NCBI RefSeq assembly: GCF_000154705.2
Contig: NZ_CM002917.1
Coordinates: 186,001-250,000, forward strand
Direction of reading: 5' to 3'
Origin: Hoeflea phototrophica DFL-43
GTDB lineage: Bacteria; Pseudomonadota; Alphaproteobacteria; Rhizobiales; Rhizobiaceae
DNA: 64,000 nucleotides
The translations under genes were made by a program, and so were the position numbers. Below the pieces are notes generated by a model. That model saw only the letters and a list, made by a program, of their open reading frames with translations, did no database searches and was not told the origin of the DNA. Below are positions 7,597 to 16,557 of this stretch, piece after piece (position 1 is the first letter of the stretch; each line of letters begins with the position of its first letter).

Positions 7597-9468
7597 ATGG
7601 ATGACACAACCAGCGCCAACCCGGCCGGTCCGGCTGCATCCCAGGCAACGCCTGGCGCAGAGCAGACGCCCTACCGTGTGCTGGCCCGCAAATACCGTCC
7701 CAAGGACTTCACCGACCTGATCGGCCAGGAGCCGATGGTCCGCACCCTGACCAATGCTTTTTCCACAGGGCGTATCGCACAGGCCTGGATGCTGACCGGT
7801 GTGCGTGGTGTGGGCAAGACCACAACCGCACGCATTCTGGCGCGGGCGCTCAATTACAAGACCGCCGAGATCGACCAGCCAAGCATCGACCTGACAACAC
7901 CCGGCGAGCATTGCCCGGCGATCATGGAAGGCCGCCATGTCGATGTAATCGAAATGGACGCAGCCTCGCACACCGGTATCGACGACATCCGCGAGATCAT
8001 TGAGCAGGTCCGCTATCGCCCGGTCTCCGCGCGCTACAAGGTCTACATCATCGACGAGGTTCACATGCTTTCGACGCAGGCCTTCAACGGCCTGCTCAAG
8101 ACGCTTGAAGAGCCGCCGGCCCATGTGAAATTCATTTTCGCCACCACCGAAATCCGCAAGGTTCCGATCACGGTTCTGTCGCGCTGTCAGCGTTTTGACC
8201 TGCGCCGGATCGAAACCGGGGCGCTCGCTTCCCATTTCAGCAGTGTTGCCGCCCAGGAAGGCATCGGCATCGATGATGAGTCGCTTTCCATGATCGCCCG
8301 CGCTGCCGAGGGCTCGGTGCGTGACGGGCTGTCGCTGCTTGATCAGGCAATCGCCCATGGCGGAGGTCAGGTCGATGCGCAAGCCGTGCGCGCGATGCTT
8401 GGCCTCGCGGACCGCTCGCGCGTGGTTGAACTCTTCGGCAACCTGATGGCGGGCGATGTCGCCGCCGCCTTGACGGGTTTTCGCGACCAGTATGATTCGG
8501 GCGCCGGCCCCTCGGTGATTCTCACTGATCTGGCGGATTTCACCCATCTTGTCACGCGGCTCAAATTCGTTCCCGAAGCCGCTGACGATCCGTCCCTGAC
8601 CGAAACCGAGCGTGAGCGCGGGGCCGACTATGCCGGCAAATTGTCGACCGCCATTCTCTCCCGGGTCTGGCAGATGCTGCTCAAGGGCATTTCCGAGACA
8701 GAAGGATCGAGCCGCCCGGCCGCGGCTGCCGAGATGGCGCTGATCCGGATTGCCCACGCCGCCAGCCTGCCCTCGCCCGAGGAGGCGCTCAAGGCGTTCC
8801 AGAACGGCGGCGGATCCAGTGGTGCGGGTGTCGCTCAAACAACCGCTGGCGGCAGTCATGGTGGCTCTGCGGGCAGCTCATCGGGCGGCGATGCCATGGC
8901 GCGCGCCGTAGGCGAGCGGCACATGCCCCAAACCGGCAATGGCCAACCGTCGATGCGGCTGGCCCATTCCGCCGAGCCTTCCGTTGCCCCCCCTGCCGCC
9001 GAACCGGTCGAACAGGTTGCCGTCGCAAGTCTGGAAGACATGGTGGTGCTCGCCGAAAAACACCGCGACATCGCCATGAAGGTTCAGATCCGCACCGGTG
9101 TCCGTCTGGTCAGGATCGAACAGACCAGGCTCGAAATCAGCCTGGCGCCTGATGCAAGCCCCAGCCTGCCCGGTGAACTGGTCAAGAAACTGAAAGACTG
9201 GACCGGTGCCAACTGGTCGGTCGCGCTCAGCCGTGAGGAAGGTGCACCAACCATAACCGAGCGCGAGGCTGCCAAGCGCGACGCGCTGGTCAGCGATGCC
9301 CGGCAGGACCCGGACGTGGCAGCCATCCTGTCGAAATTTCCAGGTTCCAAGATCACAGATGTGCGCATAGCGGCCACTGAAGAAGAGCTGGCGGGGGCGG
9401 CTTTGTCGCCGAGCGAGGATGGCGACATCCTTCCGGCCGAAACTGAACCGGACGACAATTCAGACTGA
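7597..9468 (+). CDS. dnaX: DNA polymerase III subunits gamma and tau
   Basis: This 623-residue clamp-loader ATPase joins the replicative polymerase, helicase and sliding clamp. The start YRVLARKYRPKDFTDLIGQE is the DnaX signature, followed by Walker A GVRGVGKTTTAR (about residues 69-80), Walker B-type VYIIDEVHML and the SRC motif (LSRCQRFDLRRI). The zinc module of most DnaX proteins is reduced: only one Cys remains in the segment after Walker A, which I believe is common in this order. A Gly/Ser/Ala-rich linker (about residues 405-510) precedes the tau C-terminal domain. I choose the ATG at 7597 because GAGGGCGG precedes it; earlier in-frame starts encode no conserved sequence. I found no obvious slippery heptamer for making gamma. 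Confidence 0.95.
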   Translation: MDDTTSANPAGPAASQATPGAEQTPYRVLARKYRPKDFTDLIGQEPMVRTLTNAFSTGRIAQAWMLTGVRGVGKTTTARILARALNYKTAEIDQPSIDLTTPGEHCPAIMEGRHVDVIEMDAASHTGIDDIREIIEQVRYRPVSARYKVYIIDEVHMLSTQAFNGLLKTLEEPPAHVKFIFATTEIRKVPITVLSRCQRFDLRRIETGALASHFSSVAAQEGIGIDDESLSMIARAAEGSVRDGLSLLDQAIAHGGGQVDAQAVRAMLGLADRSRVVELFGNLMAGDVAAALTGFRDQYDSGAGPSVILTDLADFTHLVTRLKFVPEAADDPSLTETERERGADYAGKLSTAILSRVWQMLLKGISETEGSSRPAAAAEMALIRIAHAASLPSPEEALKAFQNGGGSSGAGVAQTTAGGSHGGSAGSSSGGDAMARAVGERHMPQTGNGQPSMRLAHSAEPSVAPPAAEPVEQVAVASLEDMVVLAEKHRDIAMKVQIRTGVRLVRIEQTRLEISLAPDASPSLPGELVKKLKDWTGANWSVALSREEGAPTITEREAAKRDALVSDARQDPDVAAILSKFPGSKITDVRIAATEEELAGAALSPSEDGDILPAETEPDDNSD

Positions 9469-9522
9469 AGCCTGCACCAGCAAGCACGTTTCACAGACTC
9501 AAGAACAGAAAAGGAGACGCCG

Positions 9523-9846
9523 ATGAAGGACATCATGGGCATGATGGGCAAGATCAAGGACATGCAGGCCAAGATGGAGAGCATGCAGGAGGAAATCGCC
9601 ACGATGGAATGCGAAGGCGTGTCCGGTGGTGGCATGGTCACTGTAAAGCTATCGGGCAAGGGCCAGATGCTGGGTCTCAAGATTGATCCGTCCATGTTCA
9701 AGGAAGATGACGTCGAGATCCTGGAAGACCTGATCATCGCCGCGCACAATGACGCCAAGGTCAAGGCCGAAACCATGATGGCCGAGCGGACAAAGGAACT
9801 CACCGCCGGCCTGCCAATTCCCCCCGGCATGAAGTTGCCGTTCTAA
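9523..9846 (+). CDS. ybaB: YbaB/EbfC family nucleoid-associated protein
   Basis: This 107-residue DNA-binding protein forms dimers. The N-terminal half is a long Met-rich amphipathic helix ([20 protein letters not shown]), followed by the conserved [20 protein letters not shown] strand region and the C-terminal [11 protein letters not shown] strong AAAGGAG site lies 7 nt before the ATG. It sits between dnaX and recR, the near-universal arrangement for this family, which is linked to recombination and nucleoid structure. Confidence 0.95.
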   Translation: MKDIMGMMGKIKDMQAKMESMQEEIATMECEGVSGGGMVTVKLSGKGQMLGLKIDPSMFKEDDVEILEDLIIAAHNDAKVKAETMMAERTKELTAGLPIPPGMKLPF

Positions 9847-9872
9847 GCCAGCTTGCCAGGAGCCAGATCCGA

Positions 9873-10478
9873 ATGCAGAAGCGCGTCACCGGCCCGGAAA
9901 TCGAACGGCTGATCCAATTGCTTGCCCGGGTGCCCGGGTTGGGGCCCCGCTCGGCACGCCGTGCGGCGTTGCATCTGATCAAGAAGAAAGACCAGCTCAT
10001 GGGACCGTTGGCACTGGCCATGAACGAAGCCCATGACAAGGTGCAGATCTGCTCGACCTGCGGCAACGCCGACACAGTTGACCCCTGCACCGTCTGCACC
10101 GATCCCGCGCGCGATCAGAGCGTGATCATCGTCGTTGAGGATGTCGCTGATCTCTGGGCGCTGGAACGTGCTGCCGCGATGAATGCCGGCTACCATGTGC
10201 TGGGTGGCACCCTGTCGCCCCTCGATGGCGTCGGCCCGGATGATTTGTCAATCGCGGGCCTTGTGGATCGCGTCGCCAGGGGCGGCGTTCGCGAGATCCT
10301 GATTGCGGTCAATGCCACAGTCGAGGGACAGACAACCGCCCACTACATCACCGAGCAGCTTTCAGGCTTCGACCTCAAGGTCACCCGGCTTGCCCATGGC
10401 GTACCGGTGGGCGGCGAGCTCGACTATCTCGACGAGGGCACCTTGGCTGCCGCCATTCGCGCCCGAACCGCATTCTAG
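9873..10478 (+). CDS. recR: Recombination protein RecR
   Basis: This 201-residue protein works with RecO and RecF to load RecA at gaps. It shows the helix-hairpin-helix ([20 protein letters not shown], about residues 16-35), a four-cysteine zinc finger ([16 protein letters not shown], about residues 54-69), the Toprim start [16 protein letters not shown] (about residues 77-92) and the C-terminal [23 protein letters not shown] block (here LAHGVPVGG...). Length matches the family. It is 26 bp downstream of ybaB and is followed after 8 bp by a Rid-family gene, so one transcript is likely. Confidence 0.97.
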   Translation: MQKRVTGPEIERLIQLLARVPGLGPRSARRAALHLIKKKDQLMGPLALAMNEAHDKVQICSTCGNADTVDPCTVCTDPARDQSVIIVVEDVADLWALERAAAMNAGYHVLGGTLSPLDGVGPDDLSIAGLVDRVARGGVREILIAVNATVEGQTTAHYITEQLSGFDLKVTRLAHGVPVGGELDYLDEGTLAAAIRARTAF

Positions 10479-10486
10479 GGGCTCCC

Positions 10487-10876
10487 ATGACAAAATTCTC
10501 CAACCCCGGCACCATGCCGATGCCGGCGTCGAACTATGTCCAGATGGTCGAGACCACGGGCCCGGGCCGCAGGCTGATCATTTCTGGCCAGATCGGCGTC
10601 GCTGCGAATGGCGAGGTTTCGCAAGGCTATGAGGCCCAGGCGGAACAGGCCTGGCGCAATGCGCTCGCAGGGCTCGAAGCCGCCGGCATGGGGCTCTCCG
10701 ATATCATTGCGATCCGGGTCTATGACGTGGCGCCGGGAAATGTCGCCGCCTATCGCCAGATCCGGGACCGGATGCTTCAGGGCCATGCCCCGGCCTCGAC
10801 CTATGTGATTGTGGCTGGGCTGGCCAGCCCGGATTTTCTTACGGAGATCGAGGTTGAAGCCTTCGCGGTGGACTGA
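10487..10876 (+). CDS. RidA/YjgF family protein lacking the iminase arginine
   Basis: This 129-residue protein has the Rid fold: GRRLIISGQIGVAANGEVSQ near residue 27, the helix QAEQAWRNALAGLEAAGM, and a C-terminal EIEVEAFAVD strand. True RidA enzymes, which hydrolyse reactive enamines and imines, carry an Arg at the start of the block before the last strand (RxxVEVxxLP). Here that block reads STYVIVAGLASPDF, with no Arg, so it probably belongs to a Rid subgroup of unknown activity. It starts 8 bp after recR and is probably cotranscribed with it. Confidence 0.85.
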   Translation: MTKFSNPGTMPMPASNYVQMVETTGPGRRLIISGQIGVAANGEVSQGYEAQAEQAWRNALAGLEAAGMGLSDIIAIRVYDVAPGNVAAYRQIRDRMLQGHAPASTYVIVAGLASPDFLTEIEVEAFAVD

Positions 10877-10937
10877 GTCGATGCAATGCGGTTCACCCGC
10901 CATTTTCTGACAAGCTTTGGCGCGTTAGGATGACCCC

Positions 10938-12185
10938 ATGATTCGAACCGCCGTCTTTGCAGTCCTGAGCCTTTTGGTCGCCTTGTGCGGTGTCAGCCCG
11001 GCATGGGCTGCCACGAAAGCGCAGGTCGAATCCCAGTTTGCCCGCTGGCTCGAGGCGGATCTCTGGCCTGAGGCGCGCGCAAAGGGCGTCACCAAACAGG
11101 TCTTTGACCGCGCCTTCAACGGGGTCCAGCTCGACTGGGATCTGCCGGATCTTGCACCTCCCGGGTTCCCCAAGCCAAAAAAACGCACCCAGAGTCAGGC
11201 GGAATTCAGAAGCCCTGGCGCCTATTTCAGCGAAAAACGGCTGCAGAGCCTTGCCGCGTCGGGCCGCTCGCTGATGCAGAAACACCAGGCCGTGCTGCGC
11301 CGGATCGAGGACAAATACGGTGTGCCGGCCTCGATCATTGTTGCCGTCTGGGGCCGCGAATCCGGTTTTGGCCGCGCCAAGATCCCCCACTCCGCAGTGG
11401 GTGTGCTGGTCACCAAGGCCTTCATGTCCACCCGGCCTGACCTGTTTCGCACGGAAATTCTCGCCGCCCTGCAGATTCTCCAGCGCGGCGATGTTTCCGC
11501 GTCGGCCATGCGCAGCTCCTGGGCGGGTGCCATGGGGCAGCCCCAGTTCCTGCCGTCGAGCTATCTCAAATTTGCCGTCGACTTTGACGGCGACGGCAAG
11601 CGCGATATCTGGAACTCCATCCCTGATTCGCTCGCATCGATCGGCAATTATCTTGCCCAGTCCGGCTGGGTCCGCGGCCGCGACTGGGGCTTTGAGGCGG
11701 TGATCCCGCAAGGGACCACATGCGCCCTTGAGGGGCCGGACCGGGCGATGCCAATCCGCGATCTCACGGCTATGGGCATCATTCGCATCTCGGGCCGGCC
11801 GTTTCCCGAACATGAGCGCACCGCACCGGGCATGGTGCTTGTGCCCGCAGGCATCTACGGGCCGGAATTCGTTGTCACGCCAAATTTCTATGTGATCAAG
11901 GAGTACAACAACTCCGATCTTTACGCGCTGTTTATCGGCAATCTTGCCGACCGCATGGCCTATGGCGGCGGCGCATTCATCACGCCTTGGGGCAATGTCG
12001 GTGGCATGCTCCGCTCGGACATTGCCAAGCTGCAGACAGTGCTCGAGCGACAGGGCTATGACGTTGGTGGTGCCGATGGTCTGCCTGGCTACAAGACCCG
12101 GCGCTCAATCGGCGAGTGGCAGGCCAAGAACGGCGCGCAGCCCACCTGCTTCCCGACACCTCAACTGCTCAAGGGTTTGAACTGA
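10938..12185 (+). CDS. MltB-type lytic murein transglycosylase
   Basis: This 415-residue exported protein cleaves the glycan strands of peptidoglycan, releasing 1,6-anhydro products. It has a signal peptide (MIRTAVFAVLSLLVALCGVS, cleavage near AWAA), then an SLT_2 catalytic domain with the Glu in AVWGRESGFG (E141) and the SWAGAMGQPQFLPSSYL block near residue 195. A C-terminal peptidoglycan-binding domain covers about residues 355-405 (LRSDIAKLQTVLERQGYDVG). There is no lipobox cysteine, so it is a soluble periplasmic form, unlike E. coli MltB. It is the last gene of the plus-strand run starting at dnaX and is convergent with the methyltransferase gene. Confidence 0.93.
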   Translation: MIRTAVFAVLSLLVALCGVSPAWAATKAQVESQFARWLEADLWPEARAKGVTKQVFDRAFNGVQLDWDLPDLAPPGFPKPKKRTQSQAEFRSPGAYFSEKRLQSLAASGRSLMQKHQAVLRRIEDKYGVPASIIVAVWGRESGFGRAKIPHSAVGVLVTKAFMSTRPDLFRTEILAALQILQRGDVSASAMRSSWAGAMGQPQFLPSSYLKFAVDFDGDGKRDIWNSIPDSLASIGNYLAQSGWVRGRDWGFEAVIPQGTTCALEGPDRAMPIRDLTAMGIIRISGRPFPEHERTAPGMVLVPAGIYGPEFVVTPNFYVIKEYNNSDLYALFIGNLADRMAYGGGAFITPWGNVGGMLRSDIAKLQTVLERQGYDVGGADGLPGYKTRRSIGEWQAKNGAQPTCFPTPQLLKGLN

Positions 12186-12234
12186 CAAGAGCCCGAACAT
12201 CAGTTCTGGCAGGGGGAATGCCCGAATTTCTCTC

Positions 12235-13158
12235 TCAGCCTGGCCGTTTGTTGGAACCGGTCAGCTTGCCGACCTGATATCTGAAATAGCTCGAGATCAT
12301 CTTGCCACCTGCATAGAGATGCTCGGAGAGCGCTCGGCCCTTCGCCGCTTCAGCCTCGACACTGCCAGCTTCCGTCGTGCCTTTGCGGAAGATGATTCCG
12401 GTCGGAGCCACGATCCGTTCCGGCGCCAGTCCGGCCTGTGCCGCAGCAACAATCAGATTGTGTTGGTTGAAGCCCAGAAGATGGGCGAAATGCAGGGCGC
12501 CGAACCCCTTGTTGGGATGAGTCTTGCCCAGATCAGGCACTTCGATGAACACAAACCCGTCCGGCTTCGCCCAGGCCGCCATCTGGCGCAATGCATCCAC
12601 CGGATTGCTCAGATGTTCAAGCACGTGGAAACAGGTGACCAGATCGAACTGGTCCGAATAGGTCACATCCTGCCAGCCATTGACCGTGATCCGGTCGCCA
12701 TATAGGGACTTGGCGTGGCTGCCATAGGTGTCGCCCGGTTCAAAGCCGTGTGCGTCGTGCCCAAGCGCAAGCATCGCGCCCACGAATTCACCTGAACCGC
12801 AGCCGAAATCCAGCGTGCGCCCGGTGCCGGGAAGCAGTCCTTCGAGCTGACTCACCCTGCCTGCGGCTTCCAGCCGTCGCTTTCTCAGGTGCTTTTCCTT
12901 CGGTGCAGTATCAGCGGCCTGATAGTCGAAGCGGTAGAAATCCGAGTAGTATGTCGAAAGTTCTGCGTCAGTCGGCATCGGATTTGTGAAAATCAGACCA
13001 CAAAAATCGCATGCAACGGTCGGGAGCCGTTTGAGTCTGCGGTCAATTCCGGCGATGCGTGTATGATTTTCATGGCCGCACCCGGGGCAAGCGACTTCAT
13101 GGCCCTGATAGGGGTAGCCTGTGAACGGCAAGAAGAATGACAGGATACTGTAATTCAT
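12235..13158 (-). CDS. Class I SAM-dependent methyltransferase with N-terminal zinc-binding motif
   Basis: This 307-residue protein begins at the ATG at 13158; further upstream the frame has no conserved sequence. Two CxxC pairs (CPGCG and CDFCG, about residues 24-53) probably bind zinc. The block LIFTNPMPTDAELSTYYSDF that follows is common in Methyltransf_23 proteins of sugar and lipid modification. The SAM site is TLDFGCGSGEFVGAMLALGH, with acidic FEPGD and FDLVTCFHVLEHLSNP further on. Methyl acceptor unknown; a polysaccharide or lipid is plausible. No good ribosome binding site is visible, so the start is less certain. It has its own unit between convergent mltB and divergent aldehyde dehydrogenase. 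Confidence 0.82.
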   Translation of the reverse strand: MNYSILSFFLPFTGYPYQGHEVACPGCGHENHTRIAGIDRRLKRLPTVACDFCGLIFTNPMPTDAELSTYYSDFYRFDYQAADTAPKEKHLRKRRLEAAGRVSQLEGLLPGTGRTLDFGCGSGEFVGAMLALGHDAHGFEPGDTYGSHAKSLYGDRITVNGWQDVTYSDQFDLVTCFHVLEHLSNPVDALRQMAAWAKPDGFVFIEVPDLGKTHPNKGFGALHFAHLLGFNQHNLIVAAAQAGLAPERIVAPTGIIFRKGTTEAGSVEAEAAKGRALSEHLYAGGKMISSYFRYQVGKLTGSNKRPG

Positions 13159-13439
13159 GAAGTCAGCCCGGTGTTCGATGCCATAGGCGCCCGAAGTCGA
13201 CGCCGAAAGATGACGCCCCAATACGCTGAAATGAGTGGTATGAAAAGGTTTCTGCGACCGATCAGCGGATATGCGGGGTTCTTGCAATCTGCCGGCGTCA
13301 TTGTTGACTTTGGGCTTGCATGACAACAACTGTCAGGTGGAGGCGGAAACAAGGTTGCATTCATCCCCCTTCCCCCCCTAGAGATCGGGCAGTCAATGTT
13401 TCCGGCGGTATGTACCGGTGAAACTGTTTGGAGAATTTC

Positions 13440-14885
13440 ATGATCGAGAAACGCGAATTCTACATCAATGGTGAATGGGTAGGCCCGCGTGCCGGCCGTG
13501 ATTGCGAGGTGATTGATCCGTCGACGGAAGAAGCTTGCGCGGTGATCTCGCTGGGCGGAACCGAAGACACCAATGCTGCCGTCGCCGCTGCCAAGGCGGC
13601 CTTTGATGAATGGTCGCAGACCGATCCTGAGACCCGGCTGGGCTACGTCAAGAAGATCCGCGAGATCTATCTCGAGCGCGCCGAGGACATGTCTAAGGCG
13701 ATCAGCCTCGAGATGGGCGCACCGATCGAGATGTCGCGCGCCAGCCAGACCACGTCGGGCACCTGGCACATCGACAATTTCATCACGGCGTTCAAGGATT
13801 TCAAGTTTCTGCGCCCGCTCGGACCGCATGCGCCCAATGACCGGATCGCCATGGAACCGATTGGTGTTGCCGGCCTGATCACGCCTTGGAACTGGCCGAT
13901 GAACCAGGTCGCGCTGAAGGTCATTCCCGCGCTTTTGACGGGTTGCACCATGGTGCTCAAGCCCTCCGAAGTCGCGCCGCTGTCCTCGATCGTCTTTGCA
14001 GAAATTGTCCATGCCGCTGGCGTTCCTGCCGGCGTCTTCAACATGGTCAATGGCGACGGAATGGGTGTCGGCACCGATCTGTCCACTCACCCCGATGTCG
14101 ACATGATCAGCTTTACCGGCTCGGCGCGCGCCGGCGCCGCGATTTCCAAGGCTGCCGCGGACACCTTCAAGCGCGTCTGCCTCGAACTTGGCGGCAAGGG
14201 TGCAAATCTCGTGTTCGCCGATGCTGACGAGAAGGCCGTGACGCGCGGTGTCCGTCACTGCTTCAACAACACCGGTCAGAGCTGCAATGCACCAACCCGC
14301 ATGCTGGTTGAGCGCCCCGTCTATGAACAGGCCATCGAGACTGCGATCAAGATCGCCGAATCCACCAAGGTTGCGAGTGCGCACCAGGATGGAAATCACA
14401 TCGGTCCGGTGGTCTCTGCTGCCCAGTATGAGAAGATCCAGGGCTACATCCAGAAAGGCATCGATGAAGGGGCTCGGCTTGTGGCAGGCGGCGTGGGCCG
14501 TCCCGAAGGCCTCAACCGTGGCTATTTCGTGCGTCCGACCGTGTTTGCCGATGTGTCCAACGACATGACCATCGCACGCGAAGAGATCTTCGGCCCGGTG
14601 CTGTCGATCATGCCGTTCGACACCGAGGAAGAGGCGGTCGCCATCGCCAATGACACGATCTACGGCCTGACCAACTACGTCCAGAGCCAGGATGGCGCCA
14701 AGCGCAACCGCCTGGCCCGCCGGCTGCGCTCCGGTATGGTCGAGATGAACGGTCAGTCACGCGGTGCCGGTTCACCCTTTGGCGGCACAAAGACATCCGG
14801 CCGGGCCCGCGAAGGCGGCGTCTGGGGGCTTGATGAGTTCCTTGAGGTAAAGGCCATCTCCGGCTGGGATCCTGCTGCCGAGTAG
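13440..14885 (+). CDS. Aldehyde dehydrogenase family protein
   Basis: This 481-residue NAD(P)-dependent enzyme oxidises an aldehyde to its acid. It has the N-terminal FYINGEWV strand, the cofactor block TPWNWPMNQVALKVIPALLTG, the Rossmann motif SFTGSARAGAAISKAA, the general base Glu in LELGGKGANLVF and the catalytic Cys in NTGQSCNAPTRMLV. The ATG at 13440 is chosen because GGAG lies 6 nt upstream; an in-frame TTG at 13428 has no site. The substrate cannot be deduced. It stands alone, followed by its own terminator, and is divergent from the methyltransferase gene. Confidence 0.92.
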   Translation: MIEKREFYINGEWVGPRAGRDCEVIDPSTEEACAVISLGGTEDTNAAVAAAKAAFDEWSQTDPETRLGYVKKIREIYLERAEDMSKAISLEMGAPIEMSRASQTTSGTWHIDNFITAFKDFKFLRPLGPHAPNDRIAMEPIGVAGLITPWNWPMNQVALKVIPALLTGCTMVLKPSEVAPLSSIVFAEIVHAAGVPAGVFNMVNGDGMGVGTDLSTHPDVDMISFTGSARAGAAISKAAADTFKRVCLELGGKGANLVFADADEKAVTRGVRHCFNNTGQSCNAPTRMLVERPVYEQAIETAIKIAESTKVASAHQDGNHIGPVVSAAQYEKIQGYIQKGIDEGARLVAGGVGRPEGLNRGYFVRPTVFADVSNDMTIAREEIFGPVLSIMPFDTEEEAVAIANDTIYGLTNYVQSQDGAKRNRLARRLRSGMVEMNGQSRGAGSPFGGTKTSGRAREGGVWGLDEFLEVKAISGWDPAAE

Positions 14886-14913
14886 GTCAGACCGTACTGG
14901 ATTATTGCATTTG

Positions 14914-14945
14914 ACGGCTCGCTTTGAAATGAAGCGGGCCGTTTT
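14914..14945 (+). terminator. Rho-independent terminator after the aldehyde dehydrogenase gene
   Basis: ACGGCTCGCTT (14914-14924) pairs with AAGCGGGCCGT (14932-14942) through 11 bp with one wobble, followed by TTTT. It lies 29 bp beyond the stop codon. Confidence 0.8.
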
Positions 14946-14958
14946 GCTCTGTGGGCAA

Positions 14959-15957
14959 TCAGATCGTCAGGATTGCGTTGCCCGTGAGCTGGCCGCCTTC
15001 CACCGCCTGATGTGCCGAGACCGCGTCAGCAAGCTCGAAGCGGGCGTCTATGCGCGGCGTCAGTGCGCCACTTGTGAGCAGCGCATTGATGTCGGCAATG
15101 GCCAGGCCTTTTGCCTTGTCAGACATCGAATAGACGAACACCGGCTGAAGACAGATGTTGCGGAAGGCCAGAGGATAGAATGGCAGCTTGGGTGTCATGT
15201 CGCTTGATGAGGCATAGGCACCCACTGTCGCATCGAATGCCAGGATCTTCGGGTAAAGGGTCACGTGGGCGGCGAGATCCACCTCCACGACATGCTCCAC
15301 GCCGTTCCGGCCGGCTTCCTGCGTGATGCGTGCCTCGAGGTCTTCGCTGCGATAGTTGATCACCACGTCCGCTCCTGCATCGCGTGCGATTGCGTCCTTG
15401 GCCTGCGAGCTGATTGTCGCAATCACCCGTGCCCCCATCGCCTTGGCGATCTGGATTGCCGAATGGCCCACCGCACCGGCACCTCCGGTCACCAGAACCG
15501 TCTTGCCGGAAATCGGACCGGCCCAGGTGACCGCACGATGCGCCGTCATTGCCGGAACACCGAGGCATGCGCCGGCCTCGAAACTTGCCACATCAGGCAG
15601 CGGAGCGGCGAGGGCGGCGGGCACGCAAGTCAGTTCCGCCGCGGTGCCCGAGACACCCTGGCCCAACCCGTCCGCCGAGCGATTGACATTGTAGAGCCAG
15701 ACGCGCTCGCCAACGCGCGACGGCTCCACACCTTCGCCGACCGCATCAATCACCCCCGCACCGTCATTGTGAATCACGACCCGGTCCGCAACCATCGGCC
15801 CCTGAACCCCGCTGCGCAGCTTGACGTCCGACGGATTGACGCCTGACGTGTGCATCCGGACGCGAACCTCGCCGGGTCCCGGGGCAGGCGTATCCACATC
15901 GTGCAGTTCAAGGGTTTCACCGGCGGCGCCACGGGCGACACAAAACATTGCTTTCAT
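14959..15957 (-). CDS. Zinc-free quinone oxidoreductase (MDR superfamily)
   Basis: This 332-residue protein is a medium-chain dehydrogenase/reductase of the NADPH:quinone reductase type. The GroES-like domain carries PAPGPGEVRVRMHTSGVNPSDVK-type sequence near residue 25. The nucleotide-binding domain holds VLVTGGAGAVGHSAIQIAKA and ARVIATISSQAK. The cysteines and histidine that bind zinc in alcohol dehydrogenases are absent. The start at 15957 (MKAMFCVARG) has GAGAGGA upstream. It is convergent with the aldehyde dehydrogenase gene. Physiological substrate unknown. Confidence 0.9.
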   Translation of the reverse strand: MKAMFCVARGAAGETLELHDVDTPAPGPGEVRVRMHTSGVNPSDVKLRSGVQGPMVADRVVIHNDGAGVIDAVGEGVEPSRVGERVWLYNVNRSADGLGQGVSGTAAELTCVPAALAAPLPDVASFEAGACLGVPAMTAHRAVTWAGPISGKTVLVTGGAGAVGHSAIQIAKAMGARVIATISSQAKDAIARDAGADVVINYRSEDLEARITQEAGRNGVEHVVEVDLAAHVTLYPKILAFDATVGAYASSSDMTPKLPFYPLAFRNICLQPVFVYSMSDKAKGLAIADINALLTSGALTPRIDARFELADAVSAHQAVEGGQLTGNAILTI

Positions 15958-16180
15958 GACTGTTCCTCTCCAATGCTGTGAGCGCATAGAGACTGGCTAT
16001 CACCATCAGGGCAAGAGTGGAAACACCTGTGGGGATGACAAAAAGTGTTTGGGCGCAAGACCGTGCTTGATCAAACCCGCCCAACAGATATGGTTTCGGG
16101 TAATCCATCAACCACGTCCATAGCCCTTGAGGCGTGGTCCGTGGTTGGCTTCTTTCATCTCACATACGGAGAGACCACCT

Positions 16181-16507
16181 ATGGTCTGGTTCTATCTCCT
16201 GATCGCGATTGCCGGCGAAGTGGTTGGCACCACGGCTCTCAAGGCATCCAACGGGTTCACCCACTGGGGCTATGCAGGGTTTTCCTTCGCCAGCTACGCC
16301 TTCGCCTTCTACTTTCTCGCGATCGTGCTCAAGACCATGCCGGTCGGTGTCGCCTATGCGATCTGGTCAGGCACCGGTGTCGCCATGGTCACGATGATCG
16401 GTGTTTTCGTGTTCGGGCAAAAGCTTGATCTGTACGCCTATCTCGGCATTGCGCTGATCGTCGCTGGCGTTTTGGTGCTCAACATCCTTTCCGACACGAC
16501 CGCATAA
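16181..16507 (+). CDS. SMR family multidrug/small-cation efflux protein
   Basis: This 108-residue inner-membrane protein has four hydrophobic helices and belongs to the small multidrug resistance family (EmrE, QacE). The conserved membrane-buried Glu that binds both proton and drug is in IAIAGEVVGTTALKAS (about residue 13). Family motifs PVGVAYAIWSGTGVAMV and the last-helix block follow. The ATG at 16181 has GGAGAG upstream; an upstream in-frame start would place a polar stretch before helix 1. It stands alone, with no visible paired subunit, so it probably works as a homodimer. Confidence 0.93.
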   Translation: MVWFYLLIAIAGEVVGTTALKASNGFTHWGYAGFSFASYAFAFYFLAIVLKTMPVGVAYAIWSGTGVAMVTMIGVFVFGQKLDLYAYLGIALIVAGVLVLNILSDTTA

Positions 16508-16557
16508 GGCTGTATTGCAGTCTCAATCGGGTGCTCGTTGACGAAAATGACCGCCCG

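Noticed and set aside
7423..8859. 478-codon open frame on the minus strand opposite dnaX and across the end of ffs
   Set aside because: dnaX and the SRP RNA are unmistakable; this frame has no motif.
7597..9468. Possible programmed frameshift in dnaX for the gamma subunit
   Set aside because: I found no clear A-rich slippery heptamer with a following hairpin at a suitable place.
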